Shown: positions 35,258 through 43,781 of the stretch, piece by piece
Layout: the number at the start of each line of letters is the position of its first letter
Position numbering within the stretch: position 1 is the first letter of the stretch
Assembly (NCBI GenBank): GCA_016202645.1
Contig: JACQOF010000127.1
Span: 135,714-181,296 of the forward strand
Source of the DNA: a bacterium
Lineage (GTDB): Bacteria; Lindowbacteria; 2-12-FULL-62-27
DNA: 45,583 nucleotides
Direction: 5' to 3'
The notes under the pieces: model-generated
Databases searched by the model: none
Seen by the model: the letters and a program-made list of their open reading frames with translations, nothing else
Told to the model about the DNA's origin: nothing
Made by a program: the position numbers and the translations under genes

Positions 35258-36526
35258 TCAGGATGAGGCAAGGCGCGTGAGGGGTTCAAAGCGCTGACGG
35301 AACGACTCGGGGGTCATCTTGGCCAGGGCCGCCAGCTTTCCGAGCTTTTCGGGATCTTCCAAGTCGGTTCGTTCCAGCCGGATCATGTATTTGCGGGCGA
35401 TGCGGTAATGGATCGAGGATATGTTCACCATCCGGACGCCCATTTTGCCGGTAGCCGGGTCGATGATCTGATCGAAGGCGATGGGGGTTATGAAGTTTCC
35501 CTGGATCGACACGAGCACGTTGCTGCGGCCCTGCTTCAAAAGTTCCACCGCGGCATAGCCGAGGTGCCGGGAGTACTCGATGTCGAAAGCGACGGGATGC
35601 GCGCACCGGACTTCATATCCGACCACGTGGTCGATCATGCGGAGTTTGATCCCCATTTCGGCGAGGCGCTGTTCCACCCGGTGCTTGACGATCGCGCCGA
35701 ATTTGACTTCCGACAAGAGCATGTGCCCGAACTCGTCCCGGGGGACTTCGTCCAAGTGCTGAAGGTCCGCCGGGTCCATTTTTTCGAGAAGGCCCTCGGC
35801 CAGGACCGCCACGCCGTAGTTCCGGCCGCCGGCGAGCCGTTTGAGGATGGACGTCACGACCAGGTCGGCGACGGTGTCGAGCCGGACGGCCGAATCGAAT
35901 TCCTCCGGGATCAAAATTACCGTCGCCCCGGAGGCCTTGCCGATCCCCAGAGCGAGATGTCCGGCCTTGCGGCCCATCGCCACCACGAGAAACCACCGGC
36001 CGATACTGCGGGCGTCTTCCGCCAGATTCTGGACGATGACCGACCCGACCTGCCGGGCGGTCTCGTATCCGAAGGTCGGAGTGCCCTCCGGGAGGGGCAG
36101 GTCATTGTCGATGGTCTTGGGCACGTGAACGACCCGGAAATCCGCGCGGCGTTCCTCCCGGGCGACGGCGGAAACCCGGGAGGCGGTGAAGGCGGTATCA
36201 TCGCCGCCGATGGAGATGAGGTCGGTGACGCCGATCCGAAGAAGATGGTCGACGACCTGTTTCAATTTTTCGGGATCCTTGCCGGGGTTGGTGCGGGAAG
36301 TCCGCAGGAGGGACCCGCCCCTGTTGTGGATCCGGCTGACGTCGGATATGTCCAGCGGCATCACTTCGGGATTGGGCCCCACGAGGTGCTTGTATCCGTC
36401 CAGAAACCCGATGACCTCCCAGCCGGTGTTGCGCGCCTCGATGGTCGCGGCGCTGATGACGCCGTTGATTCCGGGCGCCGGGCCTCCGCCTACGATGATG
36501 CCGACCAGCCGTTTCGACGCCGCCAT
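35258..36526 (-). CDS. pfp: 6-phosphofructokinase, pyrophosphate-dependent type
   Basis: This 422-residue enzyme phosphorylates fructose 6-phosphate in glycolysis. The phosphate-donor loop is GGGPAPGINGVISAA. ISIGGDDTAFTASRV carries the second Asp (GGDD) and VPKTIDNDLPLPEGTPTFGY carries Lys. Both are signatures of PPi-using enzymes rather than ATP-using ones (GGDG, GTIDND). A PPi-dependent enzyme is reversible and can also serve gluconeogenesis. The ATG overlaps the accA stop (TGATG). The length fits the mid-size clade of PPi enzymes. Donor assignment rests on these two motifs and is not tested. Confidence 0.92.
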   Translation of the reverse strand: MAASKRLVGIIVGGGPAPGINGVISAATIEARNTGWEVIGFLDGYKHLVGPNPEVMPLDISDVSRIHNRGGSLLRTSRTNPGKDPEKLKQVVDHLLRIGVTDLISIGGDDTAFTASRVSAVAREERRADFRVVHVPKTIDNDLPLPEGTPTFGYETARQVGSVIVQNLAEDARSIGRWFLVVAMGRKAGHLALGIGKASGATVILIPEEFDSAVRLDTVADLVVTSILKRLAGGRNYGVAVLAEGLLEKMDPADLQHLDEVPRDEFGHMLLSEVKFGAIVKHRVEQRLAEMGIKLRMIDHVVGYEVRCAHPVAFDIEYSRHLGYAAVELLKQGRSNVLVSIQGNFITPIAFDQIIDPATGKMGVRMVNISSIHYRIARKYMIRLERTDLEDPEKLGKLAALAKMTPESFRQRFEPLTRLASS

Positions 36527-37524
36527 CAGGCCGCTCCGTAACGCCGGAACCGCGCGCGGCGGCTGTCCCGCATCCGGTCAAGCGGCTCCCGGGAAAGTTC
36601 CGTCATGGCCGCCTGCAGGGTCCGGCGGATTTCCGCCGCGGCGGATTCGAGGCCGCGATGGGCGCCGCCGAGAGGTTCGGGAATGACGCCGTCGATGATG
36701 CCCAGTTTCAATAATTCATCCGCGGTCATCTTCAGCGCCGACGCCGCTTCCTGAGCACGCGCCGCATCCTTCCACAAAATGGCGGCGCATCCTTCGGGAG
36801 ATATGACGGAGTAAATGGCGTTCTCCAGCATGTAGATGCGGTCCGCGACGCCCAGGCCCAGCGCGCCGCCGCTGCCGCCTTCCGACACGATCACCGAGAT
36901 GACCGGCACGGCCAGGTCCGAGAGCGCCATCAAATTGACGGCAATCGCCTCCGCCTGCCCGCGTTCCTCGGCGGCCAGGCCCGGGTAGGCGCCGGGGGTG
37001 TCGATGAGGGTCACGACGGGACAGCCGAAGCGTTCGGCCATTTCAAACATGCGGCGGGCCTTGCGGTATCCTTCCGGATGCGACATGCCGAAATTCCGGC
37101 GAAGATTTTCCTGAGTGCCCTTGCCTTTGGCCTGCACCGCCATGACGGCTGTTTTCCCGTCGATGCGCCCGATGCCCGTGATCACCGCCTGGTCATCCCC
37201 GAAGCATCGGTCCCCATGAAGTTCGACGAAATCGTCCACGATGTGCGTCATCATCTGCTGAACGGTGGGCCGCATGGGGTGCCGGGCCATCTGGACGCGC
37301 TGCCAGGGGGAAAGATTCCCGTAGATTTCCTGCTTCTTTCCGGCCAGTTCCGCGTCCAGTTTCCGAATGCGCTCGTCCACCGGCCGGATCAGCCGCTCCG
37401 CGGCCCCAAGTGCCGGCGTCCCCGACGCCGGCCGGCCGGCGGATTTCTCCTCCTGAAGGGATTCCAGTTCGCGATCGAGGGCTTCAATGGGCTGTTCAAA
37501 GTCGTGGTAGAAGAACATCGTCAT
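36526..37524 (-). CDS. accA: Acetyl-CoA carboxylase carboxyltransferase subunit alpha
   Basis: This 332-residue subunit works with AccD to move the carboxyl group from biotin to acetyl-CoA, the first step of fatty-acid synthesis. Family motifs include NLSPWQRVQMARHPMRPTVQ, FVELHGDRCFGDDQAVI, GKGTQENLRRNFGMSHPEGY and the oxyanion region VISVIVSEGGSGGALGLGVA. The ATG at 37524 overlaps the dnaE stop (TGATG), a well-known gene pair. Between the first helix and NLSPWQ it carries about 20 residues (GRPASGTPALGAAERLIRP) encoded by a family A repeat. That stretch is absent from typical AccA proteins and lies in a variable linker. Confidence 0.97.
   Translation of the reverse strand: MTMFFYHDFEQPIEALDRELESLQEEKSAGRPASGTPALGAAERLIRPVDERIRKLDAELAGKKQEIYGNLSPWQRVQMARHPMRPTVQQMMTHIVDDFVELHGDRCFGDDQAVITGIGRIDGKTAVMAVQAKGKGTQENLRRNFGMSHPEGYRKARRMFEMAERFGCPVVTLIDTPGAYPGLAAEERGQAEAIAVNLMALSDLAVPVISVIVSEGGSGGALGLGVADRIYMLENAIYSVISPEGCAAILWKDAARAQEAASALKMTADELLKLGIIDGVIPEPLGGAHRGLESAAAEIRRTLQAAMTELSREPLDRMRDSRRARFRRYGAA
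37380..37440 (-). repeat. Dispersed palindromic repeat, family A, copy 3 (in accA)
   Basis: The minus strand reads GGCCGGCGTCGGGGACGCCG, then GCACTTGGGGCCGCGGAGCG and GCTGATCCGGCCG. It is in the sense orientation of accA, opposite to the other three copies relative to their genes. It encodes GRPASGTPALGAAERLIRP. Confidence 0.85.
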
Positions 37525-40500
37525 CAGACGGATTCCGCCGGGGGTTTGGATTTGAGAAAAAAAACGGAATGAGGGCCCAGAACCGTTTCGAGCCTGCGGC
37601 GAAGATCCGCTGACGGACGGCAACTCCAGCCGAGCCGGAACTCGAATATCCCGCCGCTTTCCGGCATCTCGACGTGGACCGGCCGGTCGCCCGGATGGTC
37701 TTTCAAGATCTGCTTCACTTTCTTCATGGTATCCATTCCCGTTTCCTGATCTAACTTGAGAAAGATGGATTCATAGAGTTTGTCCGGCTGATCCACTCCC
37801 ACAGCCTGATCGGCGAGGAGTGTAACAGACGCGCCTTTTTTTTCAAGACGGCCCCGGAGGAGCAGCGGCATGCCGGGCGTCAGGATGGCCTTGTAACGCT
37901 GGTACGCGTCGGCAAAAAAAATGACGTCGATTTCGGCGTCGCCATCCTCCGCTTTGACAAACGCCATCTCCCGGCCCGCCTTGTCCGTGTGGAGACGGAT
38001 GCCGGTCACAAGCCCGGCCACTGTCACCGGCGCGGACGCGCCGGGGGCCGCGCCCGGAGCATGGGAAGGATCGGATTCCCGGCGGCGGACGCTCGCCGCG
38101 GCGACCAACTCGCCGAGGGGTCCGGAACAAAACTCGGCGATGATGTCCCGCAGGTCATCGAGGGGAGAGCCTGTCGCGAAACAGCCAAGCGCCTCGTGCT
38201 CGAAGAACAGACTCTCCTGCGCGGGGGCAACCCGGGGCCGGTCCGCGGGACTGGATTCAGGCGGCGGCGATGGTTCGTCGAAGAGATCCGTCTGATACGC
38301 TCCGTCGGCGCCCGACCGGCGGATTTTGTCGGACCACATCGGCAGAGACTCGAGAATGGCGCCGCGGGCCGGCCCGAATTCGTCCAGCGCGCCGGACTTG
38401 CAGAGCGCCTCCAGGGATTTGCCCTTGAGCAGTTCCGGGACCTTGATGAGCAGATCCGTGAGATCGTCGAAGGGCCGCGTCCGGAGAATTTCCGAAAGAG
38501 CGGCGTCCGAAAGATGCCGGACGAGGCGCAGTCCCAGCCGGATCACGCCGTTTTCCGGCTGAGGCACGCACTCGAGGCTGGACCGGTTGATGTCCGGAGC
38601 GGCCACCCGCAGGCCGCGCCGCCGGGCTTCCGAAAAAATTTCTCCCAGACGGCGCCGGTCGTCCGTGGATTCGTTGGCGAGAGCGGCCAGAAACGCGGCC
38701 GGGAAATGACATTTGAGATACGCGGCCCGGTAGACCAGCATCGCGTAGGCGACGGCATGCGCCTTGTTGAAGGCGAACGCCCCATGCACGGAAATCTGCG
38801 AGAGTACGGCGGCGGCGGCCGTTTCGGATAGGCCGGTCGCGCGGAGACCGTCGACGAAACGATCGACGGCGGGGGCCCTTGGGGCCGCGGAGCGGCTGAC
38901 CCGGCCGACCGCCAGCCGAAATTCGTCCGCCTCGGCGGCGCTTAAGCCGGACCGGACGGCGCAGTCCATGAGCTGTTCCTGATAGAGAATCAGGCCGAAG
39001 GTTTCCTTCAATCCTGATTCGAACACCGGATGAGGAGGGGTCGGCGCCGAGCGGCCATGCCGGCGCTCGATGTAGGCGGCCGGCACGCCCGCCTCGAGCG
39101 GGCCGGGCCGGTAGAGGGCCAGGGCGGCCGCGAGGGATTCGATGGAGCCCGGCGCCAGGTCCTTGAGGAGGCGCCGCATGCCGGCGCTTTCAAGCTGAAA
39201 AATGCCAAGCGTGCGGCCGGATGCGAGCATCGAAAATGTTGCGGCGTCATTTTGGGGCAGATCGGACAGATCAAGGTCGGCGGCGCCGGCGCGTTTCAGC
39301 CACCGCACAGTCTCGTCCATGACCGCGAGGATCTTCAAGGGCAGGATGTCGAGTTTCTGAAGCCCCAAAGTTTCCAAATCGTCGCCATCGAACTGCAGCC
39401 ACGCCGCGCCGTCGGCGGAGGCGTAGAGTGGGAGCAGGGATTCGCGGCCGGCCGGCACCGCCACCACGCCCGCGGGATGGCCGAGCGATCCGCGAGGAAG
39501 ACCAGCGAGGGTATGGATGGCCGGCGCCCAGTCCGACCAGGGCGGGCGCTCATCCCGGCCAAGCCTGATGGCGCCGTCGGGAAGACTTCGGACTTTGTCG
39601 TCCACTTCCCGGTACGACATCCCGCGGCTCCGCGCGACTTCGCGGAGAGCGGCCTTCAAACCAACCGAGGAACTGCCGCCGGCCCGGAAAGTCCGGATCG
39701 AATCATCGAGCCCGCTCAATATCGCCACCATCCGGTCGCGGCGGCGCTGGTCTACGTCCAAATCGATGTCCGGCATCGTGCGGCGGGCGGGGGAGACGAA
39801 GCGTTCGAACGAAAGACCGTACGCGAGCGGATCGACTTCCGTGATGCCGAGCAGAAACGCCGCGTAAGACCCCGCGGCCGATCCGCGGCCGGGACCGATG
39901 AGAATTCCCTCCCGGCGGGCCTCCGACACCAGCTCGTGGACCCGGAGCATGTAGCCGGAAAGTCCGGCCGCGGCCAGGGCCTTCAGTTCCCGCTCGATGC
40001 GCTCTGTCTGCTCTTCCGTGAGGCGGGACGCGCGGCGCGAGATGATCTCAAGGACAACCGACCGGAGACGCTCTGCCGACTGCGCTTCTGTTTCAGGCGC
40101 CAGACCGGATTGCAGATCGGACAGGCGGACTTTGCAGCGGCCGGCGATTTCGGCGGAAGTTTCGAGGGACTCCGGTACGTCCGCGAAGGCCTCTTTCCAC
40201 TCCGACGCCGTCAGAAGGCCATACGCAGGCTTGAGAAACCGGGACCGGCGCGGGTCAGTCGGAAGTTTTCGCGAGCGCATGTCCATCGCCAGCTGGTGGG
40301 CCTCGGCATCCGCGGAGGAAAGATAATGAACGTCGTTCGTGGCGGCGATCCGGAAGCGGCGGGCCCGGGAAATGCCGCGAATGGCCTCTCGAAGTTCGGC
40401 CTCCTGATCCAGGCCGTGACCCTGCAGTTCCAGAAACACGCGGTCGCGGCCGAATGATTCCAGATAAAATCCCAGAAGTTTTTCCGCACCCGCGCGGTCC

Positions 40501-40946
40501 CGGCGCAGGAGGCGGTCGGCGAACGCCGAGTGAATGCATCCGGTAAGCAGAATCAATCCCGCGCTCGACGCAGCCAGAAGCTCAAGATCAATCCGGGGTC
40601 GATGGAAAAATCCCTCCATGTATCCGGCGGTCGACAGCTTGACCAGGTTCCGATAGCCTTCGACCGTTTCGGCCAGAAGCGTCAGGTGGTAGCCAACGGG
40701 CCGGAGGTCCGGCGAGCGGTCCGTCCGCGTCGTCGGCGAAACATATAACTCACAGCCAACCACCGGACGGACGCCCGCCGCTTCCGCCGCCTTCAGAAAC
40801 CGCGGCACGCCAAACAGCCCGCCATGGTCTGTCAGGGCCAGCGCCGCGTAATCGAGATCCTTCGCGCGGGACACCAGGTCCTCTGGGGAGGCCAGGCCGT
40901 CGAGGAAGCTGAAATAACTGTGCGCGTGAAGCTCAACCGGTTTCAT
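37524..40946 (-). CDS. dnaE: DNA polymerase III alpha subunit (DnaE type)
   Basis: The 1140-residue replicative polymerase subunit has, in order: a PHP domain (ELHAHSYFSFLDGLASPEDL, ALTDHGGLFGVPRF); the palm with IGPGRGSAAGSYAAFLLGIT; MPDIDLDVDQRRRDRM with the catalytic Asp pair; LGLQKLDILPLKILAVMDE with a third Asp; LILYQEQLMDCA; FNKAHAVAYAMLVYRAAYLK; and an OB domain (VTVAGLVTGIRLHTDKAGRE). The region after the catalytic Asp pair (DSIRTFRAGGSSSVG) and LGHPAGVVAVP differ noticeably from the usual DnaE sequence, so it is a divergent member. It leads the accA-pfp-murF operon, overlapping accA by TGATG. A half-copy of repeat A encodes RVSRSAAPRAP in a loop. A second polymerase gene elsewhere cannot be excluded. 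Confidence 0.93.
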   Translation of the reverse strand: MKPVELHAHSYFSFLDGLASPEDLVSRAKDLDYAALALTDHGGLFGVPRFLKAAEAAGVRPVVGCELYVSPTTRTDRSPDLRPVGYHLTLLAETVEGYRNLVKLSTAGYMEGFFHRPRIDLELLAASSAGLILLTGCIHSAFADRLLRRDRAGAEKLLGFYLESFGRDRVFLELQGHGLDQEAELREAIRGISRARRFRIAATNDVHYLSSADAEAHQLAMDMRSRKLPTDPRRSRFLKPAYGLLTASEWKEAFADVPESLETSAEIAGRCKVRLSDLQSGLAPETEAQSAERLRSVVLEIISRRASRLTEEQTERIERELKALAAAGLSGYMLRVHELVSEARREGILIGPGRGSAAGSYAAFLLGITEVDPLAYGLSFERFVSPARRTMPDIDLDVDQRRRDRMVAILSGLDDSIRTFRAGGSSSVGLKAALREVARSRGMSYREVDDKVRSLPDGAIRLGRDERPPWSDWAPAIHTLAGLPRGSLGHPAGVVAVPAGRESLLPLYASADGAAWLQFDGDDLETLGLQKLDILPLKILAVMDETVRWLKRAGAADLDLSDLPQNDAATFSMLASGRTLGIFQLESAGMRRLLKDLAPGSIESLAAALALYRPGPLEAGVPAAYIERRHGRSAPTPPHPVFESGLKETFGLILYQEQLMDCAVRSGLSAAEADEFRLAVGRVSRSAAPRAPAVDRFVDGLRATGLSETAAAAVLSQISVHGAFAFNKAHAVAYAMLVYRAAYLKCHFPAAFLAALANESTDDRRRLGEIFSEARRRGLRVAAPDINRSSLECVPQPENGVIRLGLRLVRHLSDAALSEILRTRPFDDLTDLLIKVPELLKGKSLEALCKSGALDEFGPARGAILESLPMWSDKIRRSGADGAYQTDLFDEPSPPPESSPADRPRVAPAQESLFFEHEALGCFATGSPLDDLRDIIAEFCSGPLGELVAAASVRRRESDPSHAPGAAPGASAPVTVAGLVTGIRLHTDKAGREMAFVKAEDGDAEIDVIFFADAYQRYKAILTPGMPLLLRGRLEKKGASVTLLADQAVGVDQPDKLYESIFLKLDQETGMDTMKKVKQILKDHPGDRPVHVEMPESGGIFEFRLGWSCRPSADLRRRLETVLGPHSVFFLKSKPPAESV
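38871..38908 (+). repeat. Dispersed palindromic repeat, family A, copy 4, half-length (in dnaE)
   Basis: CTTGGGGCCGCGGAGCGGCT, then GACCCGGCCG, matches the second half of the element; the CCGGCGTC/GACGCCGG hairpin is missing. Like copy 2 it is antisense to its gene and encodes GRVSRSAAP in the same frame. Confidence 0.75.
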
Positions 40947-40972
40947 GACGGGAACAGATTAGAAGGAAAATC

Positions 40973-41001
40973 TTGCAAGTTGCAAGGCCTTTGTGTAAAG
41001 A
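40973..41001 (+). promoter_or_regulatory. Promoter of rnpB
   Basis: TTGCAA (40973-40978) and TAAAGA (40996-41001) are separated by 17 bases. The RNA start would fall near 41007. Confidence 0.65.
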
Positions 41002-41006
41002 TTAAC

Positions 41007-41397
41007 GCGTGGGGGTGCTCAGGGCGTCGCCCGCCTCAGGCGGGAGGAAAGTCCGAGCGCCACGTGGCCCCGTCCGATGGCGGGGCGGATGGCCGCTAAC
41101 GGCGGCCGGTCGAGTGCGGGGTCTGCCGGGCTAAACCCGGGAGGCCTCATGCGAAGATCAGGGAAAGTGCCACAGAAATGACACGGCCCACCCCCGCTTT
41201 CGGGCGGGGCGGCAAAGGTGAAACTGTGCGGTAAGAGCGCACACACGACAGCCTGGAGACAGGCGGTGCGGCAAACCCCATCCGGCGCAACCCCAAACCC
41301 GGTTTAGAATGGGAGCGGGGGCAAGAGCCTCGCGGCAACGCGGGGCCCAGAGAGATGACGTCCCCAGACAGAACTCGGCTTACGGGCACCCCCGCTT
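41007..41397 (+). ncRNA. rnpB: RNase P RNA, bacterial class A
   Basis: This is the catalytic RNA that removes 5' leaders from tRNA precursors. It has the near-universal GAGGAAAGTCCGAGCGCCAC at 41044, GGTGAAACTGTGCGGTAAGA followed by GCGCACAC in the middle, and the closing CAGACAGAACTCGGCTTACG. Helix P1 forms between GTGGGGGTGC (41009-41018) and GCACCCCCGC (41386-41395). The following T-run (41395-41401) makes P1 double as a terminator stem. The length of about 390 nt suits class A. It is transcribed divergently from dnaE behind its own promoter. Confidence 0.96.
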
Positions 41398-41404
41398 TTT
41401 TGTT

Positions 41405-41490
41405 AGTATCGGAGTATCGGCGTGTCGGTGTATCGGTGAACCATCTGCAGTCTCTCCGATACACCGATACTCCGATACTCCGATACTGCC
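41405..41490. repeat. Inverted array of GTATCGGN octamers, family D, copy 2
   Basis: The left arm reads GTATCGGA, GTATCGGC, GTGTCGGT, GTATCGGT. The reverse complement of the right arm reads GTATCGGA, GTATCGGA, GTATCGGT, GTATCGGA. A 32-base stem with few mismatches could close around a loop of about 15 bases. It fills the space between the end of rnpB and the stop of rpe. Confidence 0.8.
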
Positions 41491-41494
41491 CGAC

Positions 41495-42193
41495 TCAGGC
41501 TAGGAGAGACCGGATGGCACGCCCGTAATTGGAATTCCCGAAAACCGAGTTGCCCGCGACGAGGAGCGTGACGCCGGCGCGGCGGGCGAGGCAGGCGGTT
41601 TTTTCGTCGATGCCGCCGTCCACGGAGAGGATGGCCGGATGATGGTTCCGGTCGAGCCATTGGCGGGCGCGGCGGATTTTGGGAAGGACCGACCGCATGA
41701 ATTTCTGCCCGCCGAATCCTGGATGGACGGTCATGAGAAGCACAAGATCGAAATGATGGAGGTAGGGTTCGACGCGCGCGAAGGGCGTTTCCGGATTTAC
41801 CGCGACACCGGGCCGGACACCGAGCGCCCGGATGGCGCGCGCGGCCGCCGGCAGTCTCGATCCGCAGGCTTCGACGTGGACGGTCAGGTAATCGGCGCCG
41901 GCTTTGGCGAAGGCTTCGAGGTACGAGAGCGGATGCGTCATCATGAGATGCACGTCAAACGGCAGGCGAGTCGACTGGCGAATTTTACGGATCACCGGCG
42001 GGCCGATCGTGAGGTTGGGGACGAAGTGCGCGTCCATGACGTCAACATGGATCAGATCGGCGCCGGCTTTGGTCACGGCGCGGATTTCGGCGCCGAGCCG
42101 CGAGAAATCGGCCGAAAGAATCGACGGCGCAACCCGGACGGCCGCAGGCCTGCGCTCTTGGGGGCTTCGCAGAATGGTTATGTCTCCAGCCAT
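41495..42193 (-). CDS. rpe: Ribulose-phosphate 3-epimerase
   Basis: This 232-residue TIM-barrel enzyme interconverts ribulose 5-phosphate and xylulose 5-phosphate in the pentose phosphate pathway. Metal and acid-base residues lie in APSILSADFSRLG, HVDVMDAHFVPNLTIGPPVI, DVHLMMTHP, LMTVHPGFGGQKFM and LSVDGGIDEKT. The ATG at 42193 is the only usable start and overlaps the end of dtd by 16 bases. It gives an N-terminal extension of about 18 residues (MAGDITILRSPQERRPAAV) before the family's usual start. Part of this extension is encoded by the family E motif shared with gatA. The octamer repeat abuts the stop. Confidence 0.95.
   Translation of the reverse strand: MAGDITILRSPQERRPAAVRVAPSILSADFSRLGAEIRAVTKAGADLIHVDVMDAHFVPNLTIGPPVIRKIRQSTRLPFDVHLMMTHPLSYLEAFAKAGADYLTVHVEACGSRLPAAARAIRALGVRPGVAVNPETPFARVEPYLHHFDLVLLMTVHPGFGGQKFMRSVLPKIRRARQWLDRNHHPAILSVDGGIDEKTACLARRAGVTLLVAGNSVFGNSNYGRAIRSLLA
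42147..42174 (-). repeat. Short shared motif, family E, copy 2 (rpe 5' end)
   Basis: On the coding strand ATTCTGCGAAGCCCCCAAGA, then GCGCAGGC, matches the gatA 3' end at about 24 of 28 positions. It encodes the extra I-L-R-S-P-Q segment before the conserved Rpe start. Confidence 0.45.
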
Positions 42194-42615
42194 ATCGTAA
42201 CTGGCCCCTCGTTCACGATCCGGACGCTCATCATCGCGGCAAAGCGGCCGGTCTGGGCCGGAACGCCTTCCGATTTCAGATCGGCGACGTATTGCTCGTA
42301 CAACCGCTCCGCGCGGTCCGGCGGCGCGGCGCCGGTGAATGAGGGACGGTGGCCCTTTTGGGTGTCGGCGTAGAGCGTGAACTGCGAGATGACGAGTGCT
42401 TCGCCGTGGACGTCTTTGAGGGACAAGTTCATTTTATGGGATTCATCGCTGAAAATTCTCAGGTTCGCGGTTTTCTTCGCTAGACCGGCCGCGTGAGTCT
42501 CGGTGTCGGCTTGACCGACGCCCAGGAGAATCAGAAATCCCCGCCGGATTTTTCCCAATACTTGATCATCAACCTGAACCGATGCCTCCGATACCCTCTG
42601 GATCAGGGCTCTCAT
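42178..42615 (-). CDS. dtd: D-aminoacyl-tRNA deacylase
   Basis: This 145-residue enzyme hydrolyses D-amino acids, and mischarged glycine, from tRNA. It is of standard length and starts MRALIQRVSEASVQV. The active-site motifs ALVISQFTLYADTQKGHRPS (SQxTL type) and the cross-subunit Gly-cisPro loop at NEGPVTIWLET are present. The ATG at 42615 is the only start that gives family length; the frame extends upstream into the family C repeat without conserved sequence. Its stop overlaps the rpe start, so the pair is probably co-translated. Confidence 0.96.
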   Translation of the reverse strand: MRALIQRVSEASVQVDDQVLGKIRRGFLILLGVGQADTETHAAGLAKKTANLRIFSDESHKMNLSLKDVHGEALVISQFTLYADTQKGHRPSFTGAAPPDRAERLYEQYVADLKSEGVPAQTGRFAAMMSVRIVNEGPVTIWLET

Positions 42616-42656
42616 GCGAGTTCGCCGAAATCCGCCGACAGTGTGCTCCTGCAATC

Positions 42657-42752
42657 TCCTCCCCCCTTGAGGGGGAGGCCGGGTGGGGGGTGCCCCGCAG
42701 TGCCTTTCTGAAACCCCCCATCCACCTTCCCCCCCAAGGGGGGAAGAGTTAG
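42657..42752. repeat. G-rich palindromic repeat, family C, copy 2
   Basis: CTCCCCCCTTGAGGGGGAGG is identical to copy 1. A G-run, a spacer, CCCCCCATCCACCTTCCCCC and AAGGGGGGAAGAG follow in the same layout. It lies between the 332-residue cyclic-nucleotide-binding gene and dtd. Confidence 0.8.
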
Positions 42753-42769
42753 TGGGTTTCCGGAGCACG

Positions 42770-43768
42770 CTATGACTTCAAGTATTCCTTCCACTTGTCC
42801 TGCAGGCGGCCGATGTACTCGCGGTCCAGCTCGAATCGTTTGGCGACGGAGGCGAGGGGCATATTTTTGTGGCCGGGTTCCTCCGCCAGGGCTTTAACCG
42901 AGCGGTCGAACTCGGTGATCTGCCGGCGGAAATCGTCGAGACTGCCCTTGGCGTATTTGCCGAGCATGAGTTCCTTGAGGATCTGCTCGCGGGCGTCGAA
43001 GGGAAGGGTTTCCTCGATGAGAATGAGTTCGGACTCAAGTCTGGCCATGCCAAGGGACTGGCAGGCGACCAGCTGGTCGGACATGTCCAGGATTTTCCGG
43101 ACGACGTCCCGCGCGGCGGTCTGAAGATCGGGAAATGTTTCCGGCCTCTGGACCCGGAACGTCTTCAGGTCCATCGGAGCGAAAGACTTGAATCGGTTCG
43201 TCACGCCCGCCTGGAACTTGTCGGACACGCCCGTTGATCGGGCGGCTTTGTGAAGATTCGAAAAATCCTCGACGGCGTCCCGCCGGGTCAGGTTCTGGGC
43301 AAGCATCACCTCGACGTCGCGCCGGATGTTTTTCATGTCGGTAAACTGAAGTTTCTTTTCCGTCATTTTTTTCTCGGAAATGAGCACCGCCAGGATCTTG
43401 AGGCATTCGTCCAGAAAGGCGTTGTGGTACTCGGTGACCCGGTTCCGAATCAGTTCGAACCGTTCGGACAGGCCGCGCAGGAATTTAACGCCATGATCGC
43501 TGTTCAGGCTGAGTTTGGCCATGAAGGATCCGCCGTCGTAGATGTCCAGCACGCAGGGTGTTTTGGCGATGAGGGTCATGCTTCGAGGCTGGCCGAGAAC
43601 CACGCCGATTTCTCCCACAAAGCTCAACGCGCCGACTTGGCCGACGATTACACTGCCCTTCAAAATCAGGATCGTGCCGGTTCGGATCCAATACAGTTCC
43701 GCCGACGGGTCGCCCTCTTTGCAGAGTTTCTCGCCCTGCCCAAGACTGCGGCTTCTGGCCAGATCCAC
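42770..43768 (-). CDS. Cyclic-nucleotide-binding protein, unknown output
   Basis: In this 332-residue protein, residues about 8-95 form a cyclic-nucleotide-binding domain with cassette VGEIGVVLGQPRSMTL (Glu53, Arg62). The rest is helical and charged and holds no recognised DNA-binding helix-turn-helix of the CRP type. The end, PLASVAKRFELDREYIGRLQ, looks helix-turn-helix-like but is atypical. The segment after the domain (LSERFELIRNRVTEYHNAFL) resembles the corresponding part of the 839-residue protein at 22472-24991. The start is GTG at 43768, 13 bases after the gmk stop, so it belongs to the yicC-gmk unit where rpoZ is often found. Function is unknown; a transcription factor or a scaffold is possible. 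Confidence 0.85.
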   Translation of the reverse strand: MDLARSRSLGQGEKLCKEGDPSAELYWIRTGTILILKGSVIVGQVGALSFVGEIGVVLGQPRSMTLIAKTPCVLDIYDGGSFMAKLSLNSDHGVKFLRGLSERFELIRNRVTEYHNAFLDECLKILAVLISEKKMTEKKLQFTDMKNIRRDVEVMLAQNLTRRDAVEDFSNLHKAARSTGVSDKFQAGVTNRFKSFAPMDLKTFRVQRPETFPDLQTAARDVVRKILDMSDQLVACQSLGMARLESELILIEETLPFDAREQILKELMLGKYAKGSLDDFRRQITEFDRSVKALAEEPGHKNMPLASVAKRFELDREYIGRLQDKWKEYLKS

Positions 43769-43781
43769 GCGCGGGCCGCCT

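Noticed and set aside
39030-40457. Plus-strand open frame of about 475 codons opposite dnaE
   Set aside because: Antisense shadow in GC-rich coding DNA; dnaE motifs on the other strand are unambiguous.
42616-42768. Longer start for dtd
   Set aside because: The extension is translated family C repeat, and the ATG at 42615 gives the exact family length.
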